Shown piece by piece: positions 45,381 through 56,962 of a stretch of DNA of 64,000 nt. A program made the position numbers and the translations under genes. The notes beneath the pieces are model-generated. The model saw only the letters and a program-made list of their open reading frames with translations. It was not told the origin of the DNA and did no database searches. The DNA is from Taxillus chinensis (lineage: Eukaryota > Streptophyta > Magnoliopsida > Santalales > Loranthaceae): contig CM042087.1 of assembly GCA_023512835.1 (NCBI GenBank), positions 7,384,550 to 7,448,549 of the forward strand, given 5' to 3'. Position 1 is the stretch's first letter. Every line of letters starts with the position of its first letter.

Positions 45381-48235
45381 TGTTGGACCCCATTTTGTCC
45401 GGGTTGGACATACTAACCCCATTTGATATACCTTTCTGCCCATGCCATATACCTTGTTGAACAGGTCCACAATGATCCCATACTTCCAAGGAATGGTCTA
45501 CCCCAATCGGCACGAGATGGATACAATTGACACGGATGGGGAAGTTCAAAATTAATGACTTTTGCTACAAGTCATTGAAGCGCCCCAAGACCAATACCAG
45601 GTGATGGAGGATGAAAAATGGAGACCAACGCACTTGACCGAGCTCAAATCGGACTTAAAATGAAGAAGTTATGGCCAAAACAACTTTCGTTGGAAAAGTC
45701 AAAATGTGCCAAAAGACGGTCAATGCCCCTGGTCAAACTGCCCGCAAAAGTGATCATGCGAAACTCTTCAAAATGCCTATGTAGGCGAATATGGATCTCC
45801 CCAAACAATCCCTGGAAGGTCATCCATTTTTGCATTTTTGGTGGGGGTAAAAAGGTAATTAAAAGTTAAAAAAAAAAAAACTTCGGGGTTGACCGTTGAC
45901 CGTTGACCTGCCGACACTGCGACCCGTTGACCTTCGAAGCCTCGAAGGCCCGAAGCCCGAAGCCCCGAAGCTTCGAAGCCTCGAAGCCCCGAAGCCCGAA
46001 GCTCGAAGCCCCGAAGCCTCGAAGCTCGAAGCCTCGAAGCTCCGAGGCCCCGAAGCCTCGAAGCCTCGAAGCCTCGACCCTGCCGACACTCCGACCTTCG
46101 AACCCCGACCTGCAATACCGTTGAGTTTTCGGCCCGTTGACCTTCGACCCGCCGACACTTCGACCCGTTGACCGTTGACTTTTGCCCCACCGGAATTCGA
46201 CCCACCCAAGCTCGACCCTGCCGACACTCCGATCCGCCGACACTTCGAATCTCCGACCCTTCTGCCTTCGCCGATTCGTTTCTCGCCCGGCTTTCCTCGC
46301 GTCAACTTTTTTTTTTTTTCACGGGTGTCCTTTTATTCCTCTCGCTGGCTTCACGGGACTCTCTTACTGCTGCGACCATCGGACAAGGAATAACTCAACC
46401 TGTTCGGTCCCATGTCCGCTAAAATACAAACTTAAAAAAAGCAATCACGAGTTGCCCTGTCTCCCGCACACACCGTCCATCAGACAAAATACAAACCTGC
46501 AAATTAAAATACCGCATCAAATAATGCAGCAATTATGATCCAGCCAAAACAAACTTTCGCAATCCTTTAAAAGAGTTGCCCGTCCTGCATCGAAAAGGAG
46601 GAGGGGGATTTGTGAAAAAAAGAGGAGGCCGATTGAAAAAAACTCGTAAAGGAGGAGAGAGAAAAAAGAGGGGAGAATTTGGAAAAATTGGTTGTCCGTC
46701 CCGCATCAAAAAGAGAGAATTCCAAAAAAAAAGAGAAAAAAACCTGCATCAAAAAAAAAAAAACAATTTGCCAACCATCCGTCGGTCCTCCATCAGTCAA
46801 CCGGCCGTTAACCCTCCATCAGTCCAACCCAGAAAGAGAGAAAGAAAAACACGGTTGCAGAGGGAAGAATCGAATTCAGCAGAGAAAGAAAATCATCAAA
46901 CCCAGTGCCAACGTTTCATCCAACACGCTCCCTATCCCAAAATCAAAATCACCCATCCTCTCCAACTCCTCATTCCCTCTTTCTCGTTACTGACTCCCTC
47001 TCCTCCAGCAAAAGAAAAACACAAAAACAATCCCAATTTCAGCCCTTTTTCTTCGGTTTCGGCAAGCAAGAAATACAACAGACACCAATCCTTTTCCGGT
47101 CCCCTCTCTCTCACGCCCACTTCAGCCCTCCTATCTCCAAATACCAAGAAAACCCTCCTCACAAACCTTGTTGTCAAATCTTGTTAGTTCCAAACAAGTG
47201 GTGATCATCAGCATCGGTGGGAGCTCGCAGAAGATTCAAAGTTGGTTCAACCCTTATCTTTTCACTCCTTTTTTTTAGCCGATTTGTATTTATATTTGGT
47301 GTATTTGTTTTAGCATTCTTTTTTTTTCTAATTTTTGTTTTTTTTAGTTTATCTATATTTGATGTAATTGCTTTTCAACCTCTTTCCATTGTATTTTCCC
47401 CGTATTTCTCCTTATGTGTATGTGTAGTATGTAAAGTGCAAAAAAAAAAAAAACAACAAAAGAAAAGAGAGAGAGAGCAAAGAGAAAGGATGAAGAAAAA
47501 GAAAAAGAAAAAGAGAGTGATTTTATTTTTGTGGATGTCACACTCACACACTCCACATCTCTTTTGATATATGCATTTTCAATTTCAATTTCAAAAAAAA
47601 ACAAACAAACAAACAAACAAACATGTAAAAAAAAAAAGAGCAAAACTAAAACAAAACAAAAAAAAACGTTTCAAAACCACAAAAGTGCAAAAAAGAAAAA
47701 AAGAAAAACATCTTTTATAAAAAATGCACGTTTCCATATTTAGGAGTTCTAATTCCATTTAAAACACATAAAAAACATGTTTTACTTTCCAAAAAAAAAA
47801 AAAAAACAAAACAAGAAAAACCAAAAACAAACCTATAGGATTCCATTCCCCACTTCAAACAAAAACCCAAAAACTTTTAAGGTTCCCTTTAGAAACCTAG
47901 GGAAAATCAATCTTAACCAAACTTCGACAAACAACTTAGTCAAATAAAAATCATAGACTTTCTAGGAAATTTAACCCAATCACAACAATACAACTAAAAT
48001 AAAACCTCCTCCTCCTAAATTAGATACCGAAAGGGCGCCGTAGGGGTGCTAATCCTTCCCTACACGTAACCAACTCCCGAACCCATCTCTCGATAACGGA
48101 CCACACACTTAAGACTACTCAAAGTAGAGGGTATCCAACTGTACCCCAAAAAGTTGGTGGCGACTCTAAAAATTCTCACCATTGGTCTAGTTTGAGCCCA
48201 CCCCAAAAGGGCCCGGACGAAAACCAGTGATGACA
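45381..48235. mobile_element. Element D: Tat-like solo LTR in C's integrase
   Basis: It starts TGTTGGACCCC, ends CCAGTGATGACA, is 2855 bases long, and is bounded by CTCAG (45376-45380 and 48236-48240). No primer site, polypurine tract or coding region was recognised, so I read it as one long LTR. Its last ~350 bases match 1-315 of the window. Inside are a GC-rich TCGAAGCCC repeat (45940-46090), a purine-rich block (46590-46760), a pyrimidine-rich block (46900-47110), and an A-rich block with many A runs (47430-47820). Confidence 0.85.
45940..46090. repeat. TCGAAGCCC minisatellite in D
   Basis: About 16 units of GAAGC(C)TC or GAAGCCC in both spacings (8 to 10 bases), followed by CCGACAC and GTTGACC words to 46240. 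TTCGAA and CTTCGAAG make it locally self-complementary. Confidence 0.85.
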
Positions 48236-48830
48236 CTCAGGGTGAAAGGCCGTACTCAAGTGAAGTTTGGTCCCCATAGCCTCCTGCAAACCTGCCCAAA
48301 AACGGGAAGTGAACCTCGAATCCCGGTCGAGACAACCGAGGATGGTACGCCATGCGGTCTCACAATCTCATTCATGTATAGCCGACTCAAGGTCCCCAAG
48401 AGTCTCACTCGCGAACACCCAGGAAATGGGCCGACTTTGTGAGTCGATCCACAATCACCCAAATCATATCCTTCCTCCCAGTGGTGGGTGGAAGACCATC
48501 CCAAAGTCCATCGCGTTGTGGTCCCACTTCCACTCCGCTATGGGCAAGGGTCGTAACATGCCCGCCGGCCGCCGATGCTCGACCTTCACCCGCGACACGT
48601 GAGGCACCGCGAAACAAAGGCGGCCACATCGCGTTTCATCCCAGGCCACCAAAAATGTCCCCGAAGCGCATGGTACATCTTCGTACCCCCCTGGATGCAC
48701 AGCAACTCTAGACTGGTGAAACTCCCTCATCACCTCATCCTTGAGGGAGGAAGCCACTACCAACCGCCCCTGAAAAGACAACTCATGCTCAGGACCCTCT
48801 GTCCAGTCCTCAGATAGCTCACCAGCCTCA
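48236..48830 (-). pseudogene. Element C: integrase N-terminal half
   Basis: Minus strand, in several frames. The zinc-binding part is [20 protein letters not shown] (about 48640-48720) with a frameshift before the cysteine pair. [10 protein letters not shown] near 48525 is the first aspartate motif. The frame then shifts to [20 protein letters not shown] (48405-48500). It reaches the break at 48236 with the FHP motif just before the TDGQ motif on the other side of D. Frameshifts make it non-functional apart from D. Confidence 0.85.
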
Positions 48831-51410
48831 ATACAGGTACGGAGAACCTCACACTCACTGTCACCCAACTGTCCCTCCCGGACGTGCTGGTACAACTCAG
48901 GCACAACCACCAAAGGACTCAGGACTATCCCACCATCACGAACAACAGGCTGCAGTTGTAACATCGCCAACTGCTCCATTAGCTTCCACTCTCTCACGGC
49001 CACCTCAGCTTTCCCTTTTCTACTCAACACGTCAGCCACAACATTACCCTTGCCCGGGGTATAGGCAAGAGTAAAGTCAAAAGTCTGCAAATACTCCACC
49101 CATCTCCTCTGCCTCAAATTCAAGTCCTTCTGAGTAAAGATGTACTGAAGGCTCTTGTGATCTGAGAACACCATGAACTTCTCCCCCAAAAGGTAACGTT
49201 GCCAACTCTTCAAGGCAAAGATGACAGCCGCCAACTCAAGATCATGAGTAGGATAATTCTGCTCATGAGGCTTCAGCTGCCTTGACCCATAAGCTACCAC
49301 ATTGTGCTCCTGCATCAGCACACACCCCAAACCAACCCTGGACGCATCACAGTACACCTCATATGGGATATCCTCCCGAGGTAACCTCAACACCGGTGCA
49401 GTGGTCAAACGGGTTTTGAGAGCCTCAAACGCCTGTTGGCACTTGTCCGTCCACTCAAATTTCATTCCTTTCCTAGTCAACGCCGTCATAAGAGCCGCTA
49501 AACGGGAGAATCCCTCTACAAAATGACGGTAATAGCCTGCCAAGCCAAGAAAACTACGAATCTCGAAAACATTGGTTGGCCTCTCCCATGATGATACCAC
49601 CTCAATCTTGGCTGGGTCCACTCTAACCCCTTCAGCAGATACTACGTGGCCAAGGAAATGGACCCCATGCATCCAAAACTCGCATTTGCTAAACTTAGCA
49701 AACAACCGCTGATCCCTCAAGGTTTGCAACACTGTTGCCAAATGCTCCACATGCTCCCTCTCGGTCTTGGAATATACCAAGATATCGTCTATAAACACCA
49801 CCACGAACGAGTCCAAGTATGGGGCAAAGACTTGGTTCATCAAATGCATAAACACTGCCGGCGCATTAGTGAGCCCAAAAGGCATCACTATCCACTGATA
49901 GTGCCCATACCTGCACCGAAATGCCGTCTTAGGGATGTCTTCCTCCCTAACCCTCAACTGATGATACCCCGACCGTAGATTTATCTTGGAAAACCACCGG
50001 GCTCCGCTCAACTGGTCAAACAGGTCATCGATCCGAGGCAACGGATACTTGTTCTTCATAGTCACCAAATTCAGCTTCCTGTAATCTATGCAGAGGCGTA
50101 GTGTGCCATCTGCCTTCTTTGCAAAGAGCACCGGAGCACCCCAAGGTGAGGTACTCGGTCTGATATACCCCTGGCCCACCAACTCCTCGATTTGCCTCTG
50201 AAGCTCCCTCAACTCAACTGGCCCCATACGATACGCTACTTGGGAAATCGGACCCGTCCCCGGCACCAACTCAATGGTGAACTCCACACTCCTCTTAGGT
50301 GGCAAACTCCTCAACTCTTCAGGAAAAACATCCTGAAATTGGTCCATAACAGCGGGCCACACCCTCTTTTCCACCTTCCCCTCCTCAGCAAAGGTCAGGG
50401 CTGCCAACCTGTGGGTAATGGCACCCCACTGGTCCAACACTGGCCCGGCCCGACTTGCCTCACAGTCCCACTCCCCCTGCAGGGTGCAAGAGGTCTTTGC
50501 AGGTGTCACGAAGGATACACGCCGCCGATAACAATCTATCTTGGCCTGGAAAGCCATAAGCCAATCCATACCCAAGATCAGGTCAAACGTCCTCGAAGGC
50601 ATTGCATGCAAGTCAAAACTCAGCTCCACCTCTCCTAGGGTTAACACACAGTCACGACACACACATCGTACCTCAATCATACCCCCCACTGGAGACTCAA
50701 CAACTAGGGGCTTCGCTGCCTCCACACAAGCTAACCCTAAGCTATCTATCACAAGCTCAGCAACAAACGAACATGATGCACCCGTGTCGAAAAGAACAGA
50801 AGCTAATGTACGGGAGATCAAAAGGGTACCTCTAACCACCGATGGTCCTGCTCCACCCTCAGCTGGTGGGGGTGGTAGCTCAGCCTCCTCTTGGTACGTC
50901 GCCTCCAGCGCAAACACCCTTCCTTGGCCCGTGCCACTGGTCGGCTCACTCACTGGACGCTTCCCGCTAAGGTTGCCTCCCGCTTCAGTTTGCTGACGCT
51001 CTTGCCTCCCCTGAGGTTGAGTCTGGCTAGATCTTGCATGGCTAGCCTGCCACTGACGGACTGGCCTCTCCGCTGGAGCGCGGAAACTAGCATCACTCCT
51101 CTTGCTGGATGCCATACCTCCTGCTCCCCTGTTGCCACTCCTGCACACCCGGCTCAAGTGGCCCTCTCGCCCACAGTTGTTACACCGCCAGTCCTTCTTG
51201 GGACATTCCCTCTTGAAGTGACCTTGCCTCCCACAACAAATACAACCGTTGGGGGAACCTCCTGCTGCACCTCCCTGCCCACTACCGCCAAGGGTGAACC
51301 TCCCTGGGTTCACAGATGATAGACCCCGGCTGTGGAAAGAACTATTATCTCTCTCCTCAGTCTTGGGCCTCTTGGACCCAGAATCGCGTTCAGACCCACC
51401 TTGCGACTAG
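48831..51410 (-). pseudogene. Element C: zinc knuckles, protease, reverse transcriptase, RNase H
   Basis: A long open stretch on the minus strand (51313 to 48464). Zinc knuckles [14 protein letters not shown] and [14 protein letters not shown], protease [15 protein letters not shown], reverse transcriptase with [36 protein letters not shown] and [10 protein letters not shown], connection [15 protein letters not shown], and RNase [15 protein letters not shown] and [19 protein letters not shown] appear in the standard gypsy order. The enzyme core is open, so it is the best-preserved pol in the window. A TAG near 51408 separates it from gag, where the T2 copy reads glutamine. Confidence 0.9.
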
Positions 51411-51935
51411 CGACCCTGGTGAACCTGCCTCCCATCATTCAGTTCCCTCTCAGCTATGCGCGCTGTCTCAACAACCTCAGCATAGGTCCTCAAATGCAGA
51501 ATCGCCACCCTCTGCCTAAGAGCTGGCCTGAGACCCAAAGTGAACTTGTGGGCTTTCAGGTCCTCCTTTGCCACAGTCTCGGGGGCGAATCTACTCAGGC
51601 TCCGGAACTCCCGCTCATACTCGGGCACCGTCTTTGATCCTTGCTTTAGGTTGCCAAATTCTTCTCTCTTCTGCCATCTCAAGGACTCAGGGAAAAACCC
51701 ATCGTGGAAGAGTTGCAAGAACTCCTCCCACAGCATAAACTGTACCGCACGGCTCCCCGCGACACTCTGCCACCACTCCAGAGCATTCCCCTCTAGCTGC
51801 CGAATGGCCAACCTCACCTTATCCTCCTCCCGGGGTAGGAGAAAGGAAAACACATGTTCGATCTGCCTCATCCAATACTCAGCTAACACTGGATCCTCCT
51901 CCCCTTTGAATCGCGGAGGTTGTTCCTTTCGGAAC
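51411..51935 (-). pseudogene. Element C: gag capsid part
   Basis: Minus strand. YWMRQIEHVFSFLLPREEDKV, EGNALEWWQSVAGSRAVQF, VPEYEREFRSLSRFAPETVA and LRPALRQRVAILHLRTYAEV are typical of the Tekay capsid. The N-terminal part lies across solo LTR E, at 54306-54621. Confidence 0.85.
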
Positions 51936-54305
51936 TGTCACGCCCCCGAATTCCAGGGAACCCGGAACCGGGTACATGACTTCCCCTTGCCCGCACCCGA
52001 AAGGTCAAGGGGTTGGTGACTAGCACCAATAGAGACTACACCGCGGGTGCTGTCTCAAATATGCAACCCTGTACGATCATACATCAAGGGTAATCCTGTA
52101 CTTTCCCATATATCATCATGCATACAAAGAGTCAAATAGTCATACAGACATCACATCATATAGTATGCAAATACAAGCGTCCACGGACCCATGTCCGGGA
52201 TATCACATAAAACAATACGAGAATATAACCTGTATCATACATCAGAGTAGTGGGCGTCCTCCTGGAAGAAAGTCCTCCACTAGTCTCGGGTCACACCTGA
52301 AAAGGGTAAACAACAAGTAGGGGTGAGCGACAAGCTCAGTAGGTGACCCTAACACTCCACATCATGCAACACATATAAGTCTATACTATATGCTAGGTGT
52401 ACTCGTGCACCGTGTAGTGTGCACAATCATCAGGACTCGACTGCAACAAACATCAGGACAACTTGTCCACGATCCTCCATGGGATCCCGGCTCGGGGCGC
52501 TCGGCCCCTAGCTCCACGAGCTCAACGGCTCAACTCAGGTCTTAGCCTGTCCACAGCGCAATATGCCCGGCCATAGTCGCCACACAGGCCTGCCATCGGT
52601 GCATATGCCTGCCACGTCAACCACATAGCACCATCGGTGCATCACGGTGAGAACCCAAACAAGTCATGGAGTCCATGCCCCAATACCTCACATCAACATA
52701 CTAACATTAGTATGGCATGTCATTCTCAACATTTCCTTTAGAATTGTAGCCAGTCTTCACAAGTAAATCCTCAACCCTTGATTTATGAAGGAAGTACTCA
52801 TAGCAGCTATTTTCTTGAAATTAAAAGTCCCGGCATTGGGTTCCCATAGCATAAATAAGATAATCTGATTTTTGAGGATTTTTCCGAGATGTCTAACTCC
52901 ACTTTCCAAAAATTCACCACTACGAACTTTTGGGTTTTTCCGAGATTTTACACTAAATCCCAATTTTCACATTTTGAAATAGTGGGAATTAATTTTTCTA
53001 GTATTTTTCTTTGAATCCAAATGGGGGGTATTTCGTTATTTACATTGTAACTTAATACTTAAATGTGGAGAGGCATAATGGTTTACAATGTAAATGTCAG
53101 ATGCGGTGCGGTTGCACTCGCTGCGAACTCTTGTTTCACTCCTACGGATTTGATGCTCCGGATCGATGCTACGGATCACTGTTTCACTGCTACGGATTTG
53201 ATGCTCCGGACTGATGCTACGGATCACTGTTTCACTGCTACGGACTTGATGCTCCGGACTGATGCTACGGATCACTGTTTCACTGCTACGGACTTGATGC
53301 TCCGGACTGATGCTACGGATCACTGTTTCACTGCTACGGACTTGATGCTCCGGACTAACTACTCCGGACTACTGATCCGGACTAACTCCTCCGGACTACT
53401 GATCCGGACTAACTCCTCCGGACTACTAAGTTGTTGACTCCATAGTCTGCGACCACGAAGGCTGCTGACTCCATAGTCGCTTGATGGTCCGTCGACTCTA
53501 AAACTCGCCCGGGTACTGTTCATCATCGTTTTTGGCCCGTTCTTCGCCTGGAAGCAACCCAGTGACCCCCAGGACACTCATAAACACATGTTTTACGCAA
53601 TAAAACTGCGATATTTACCTCAAAACGCGTCCTAAACGCCTCTAATTCGCACAATAACAGCAGAAATACACACAAATCATATATTCATCTAGATCTAAAT
53701 CTAGACTTCCATGGTTGACTTCGCAACCCTCATAAAATACACACTCATACATCCACAGATCACATATTCGAGAGATAGGATCAAAATAAGACAGTTAAGG
53801 ACACCTACCTGGAAGATTATTTGCAATCCACGAGCTCCAATCGCCCCAAAATCGCCAAGAAAGCTCTACGCTCTTCACCTTCTCTCTCTCTCTCTCTCTC
53901 TCTTGCTCAAACATGCACGTACCAATAATTGGCAATTAAAGATATAAGGCAGTTCTTAATTATATATATACCGTTGCCAATAATTGGCCTCCCAGCAATA
54001 ATTGACCCGAACGCAATAATTGACCTCCCGAGGTCACGAACTCCAAATTGAGTCAAATTACTGTCAAAACGCTCGAAATAACGAGCACAACACTGTTCAG
54101 ATATTATCACACTCAAATGACTGTTCAAACGCAAAGTCAACCAATAAACCCCAAAAAGTCAACAATCGGGTCAAACGGGGCCCCGACTCGAAATCGGGCC
54201 CAAGTACAGTCAAAATGCTCACATCGACGGCTACACTACCGTCCAGATAGTTACATTCCCATAGAATGACTATCTCTCAAAACTACCCAAATACGAGTCT
54301 TTACA
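51936..54305 (-). mobile_element. Element E: solo LTR in C's gag
   Basis: It starts TGTCACGCCCCCG, ends GAGTCTTTACA, and is 2370 bases long. The flanks are GGAAC (51931-51935) and GGAAT (54306-54310); the uninterrupted T2 copy has GGAACCGTGTCACC here, so the right flank has one C to T change. Same family as the LTRs at 4855, 19607 and 36705. It contains 48-base tandem repeats (53124-53430), a TC microsatellite (53882-53903) and the CAAAACGCTC block near 54065. Confidence 0.9.
53124..53430. repeat. 48-base tandem repeats followed by 27-base repeats
   Basis: Four units of 48 bases (53161-53208, 53209-53256, 53257-53304, 53305-53352), each with GATGCTACGGATCACTG and a TACGGACTTGATGCTCCG-like half, after a partial unit from 53124. 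Then two units of 27 bases with GATCCGGACTAACTCCTCCG. TCCGGA and TACGGA recur throughout. Confidence 0.95.
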
Positions 54306-54621
54306 GGAATCGTGTCACCACATCATCCTCTACACGGATCGGTATACCACTCAGCGAACCCTCACGCTCCCGAGGTAGCTCCCCCACTGGTGGTGGTGGT
54401 GGTGGCACCACCTGCTGGGCTGCCATCTCACGGCGCACCTCCTCCCGTACCTCTTGCCGGATACCCTCCCTCAGCTCTAGGACTTCCAGCCGGATGCCTT
54501 CTCGCACTGCGCCAAAGAACATCGCATGTCCTCCAACGGATCGCCCCGCACCCGGGCCCTCATGGGCAGATGACTCATCAGCCACTGCCCCGGACGCACG
54601 AGTCACTCTCCTCGGTGGCAT
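54306..54621 (-). pseudogene. Element C: gag N-terminal part
   Basis: Minus strand, starting ATG at 54621 (MPPRRVTRASGAVADESS). It includes a helical charged stretch (REGIRQEVREEVRREMAAQQ) and six prolines. It ends at VVTRF where E begins. The start is chosen because MPPR(R) right after the leader is usual for Tekay gag. Confidence 0.85.
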
Positions 54622-55052
54622 TCTTACTACGTGAAGTAAGAAACACAAACGTCAGAACGCGTTCGACAACTAACAAGTTTCACTACCTCTACCCCATTAT
54701 CAAGTCAAGTAGTACATGGCATCACACACATTTCAACCATTGCATCAATCAACATCGCACACAAACATCCACATTGTAGTCATGCCCAAGGCATTCCAAG
54801 CTTATTCAGAGTTGCACAGTTCACACATAATCATGTTATTCACATCTTTCACACATAGCAACAAATGCAACTAGTGCCCTAATGCCAATGCATGCAAATC
54901 CTACCTCAGGTCTGGACTACCCCAAGTACACCTTAGAGGCTCCAAGAGGACCGTGTTGATCAGGCACGTCCCTCCTGGTTCCTCCAAAGGACTCAAGATA
55001 ACCAGATCCGCCCACTACCCTAGGCCATCTAGACCATGCTCTGATACCATAT
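54622..55052 (-). promoter_or_regulatory. Element C 5' leader with primer binding site
   Basis: Untranslated leader of C. The tRNA-Met primer site is at 55034-55049; read on the minus strand it is TGGTATCAGAGCATGG, three bases from the 5' LTR that ends at 55053. Confidence 0.9.
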
Positions 55053-56894
55053 TGTCACGCCCCGATTTTCCAACCCGAGGAGACCGGAACGTGACCCTCC
55101 CTTTACCCGGGTTTGGATAAAGGGGTGGAACACAACATACACTTCAGAAACCAAAATCACACAATTATTTAATTGAAACCATATGCCTTTATTATGTTGC
55201 AAACTTCATTACAGTATCTCCCGGCTAGGGTTACAATGCCTCAATAAAATTACATAACGCAAATAACATAAAACAAAACCACAAAATAGAACTCTTCCAC
55301 CTTGGTGTTTCCACCTAACGCCTGTAGGTTCCTGCAAGAAAACACACTACAGTAGGAGGGGTGAGCATCCACAGCTCAGTGGGGATCAAGTCTCCCCAAC
55401 CCATCCCATGCTCCTAGCATCTACATGCCATGTGTACAAGTGCAGTGTCGTGTTACAATAATTCCAACAGACAATAACAAACCACATCAGTAGTCACAAT
55501 TATCCACCACACAAACCACAAGTGATTTAACCGCCTCTTCAGGCCAATGATTTAACCGCCTCTCAGGCATAGTTTCCACGGTCGGTCTCAATGACATTAA
55601 TTCGAGCCTCTTAGGCTCCACGGTCGATCTCACCGACATCAACTCGACCTCTCAGGCTCCACAGTACACAAGCATTGCCTCGGCCTCTCAGGCTTCTTAG
55701 GCTCCACAGACAAGAACAGACATTTAACATGTATTTTAGTTATTCAGGCATAACAACAAACACTTAACATGCATGTCCACCCTGGTATAACATCAAACAC
55801 CTAGCATGCACATCCTCACAGACATTACATCAAACACCATTCAGGCATAACCACACTGGCATAACATCAATCGCATAACATGCATGGCCTCACAGGAATA
55901 ATATCAAACACCTAGTGTGCAGTGCCACACAGGCCTAATCTCAACCCATACTTGCCACTGAAGGCCAACATTTATATAGGAGGTCACACCTATATGAATT
56001 TACATATAGATAGTATAACAATAACAGTAGAAGCTCTATAAATCCTCTACACGGGGCCTAACCCCCGAGAACGGATCAGGTGAGACAGAACCCGACCTTG
56101 GAAACGTCCTCTTGCTCTTGCTCCCGCGCTAGACGCCGTCCTCCCTACGCAAGACGCTCCGGCAGCAAGCCAGCAGCTCTCCTTCCCTCTCTCTCTCTCT
56201 CTCTCTCTCTGCGACGGCTGGTGGAGCAACAAACCCTAAACCTAAAACAGAGGGCTCTTCATCCTTATATAGACAACACAACATCAAAACGACGTAGTTT
56301 TAATTAAGTGAACCCCAGCATCAAAACGACGTAGTTTTGATTACACAAGTTACAACCTTTCCGCATCCATACTCGATAAAATATCCATAATTCCAACATG
56401 GTCCTTTCGGAAAAGATGATTAGAATAACAAAACTACGGTAACCATGCAAAAATATGCCTGCACGCCAATTTGAACGCCAATTCCCCAATTGGCGTGCAG
56501 CTCCAAATGCACTCAAACTTCACCCCAAGCCTCCTTGCATCTTGTAGAGGTTTGAGAAGCAAAAATATGCTTGCACGTGAAATGGGTGAATTCACGTGCA
56601 ACTCCAAATGCTCTGAAATTTCTGTGGTAGATAGAGGATCTCATTCTAAGCAACTTTTGTTCTTGCACGCCAATTGTTTGAGGCCATCTACCATATCAAA
56701 AGTGAGCTCCAAGATCAGTCAAAACAGCTTAAAACCGCCTGTATATGCATAGCATCTTCCTAGGGCATAAATGCACGTTATCACTTCTCACAAGCACCTC
56801 CCAAAAGTCCCCTCTTGGGCTCATCTCTTACCTCAAGCTTGTACACCAACATCCAAGGTGTTTGTGGTTAACTTCTTACACACGGGTCATTACA
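55053..56894 (-). mobile_element. 5' LTR of Tekay element C
   Basis: It starts TGTCACGCCCCGA, ends GGTCATTACA, and is 1842 bases long, matching the LTR at 42433-44265 nearly throughout. The outer flank TCGTC (56895-56899) completes the target duplication. It contains the same hairpins (56460, 56572), the two AAAACGACGTAGTTTT palindromes (56286 and 56323), and a CT microsatellite (56188-56210). On the minus strand the likely promoter reads TATATAAGGATGAAGAG near 56270. Confidence 0.95.
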
Positions 56895-56942
56895 TCGTCA
56901 TTGTCGCGGGCAGAGATCTAAGTTCATGGTAGCCTTCTATAT

Positions 56943-56962
56943 GCGACAATGGGCATTGTCGC
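56943..56962. repeat. B hairpin GCGACAATG-GG-CATTGTCGC
   Basis: Nine-base perfect arms around GG. Another copy of the word, GCATTGTCGCGGGC, is at 56965, and a split pair at 42417/56900. Confidence 0.9.

Noticed and set aside
45859..46305. Open frames on both strands over the TCGAAG repeat
   Set aside because: Low-complexity repeat within LTR D; simple periodic sequence without stops.
46567..47567. Several open frames in D
   Set aside because: Composed of lysine/serine/phenylalanine low-complexity text from purine- and pyrimidine-rich DNA; no domain seen.
53161..53352. CRISPR-like direct repeats
   Set aside because: The units abut without unique spacers and the genome is a plant's.
53063..53437. 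Repetitive proteins open on both strands
   Set aside because: The 48-base unit is a multiple of three and free of stops, so repeats stay open in several frames. They lie inside solo LTR E.
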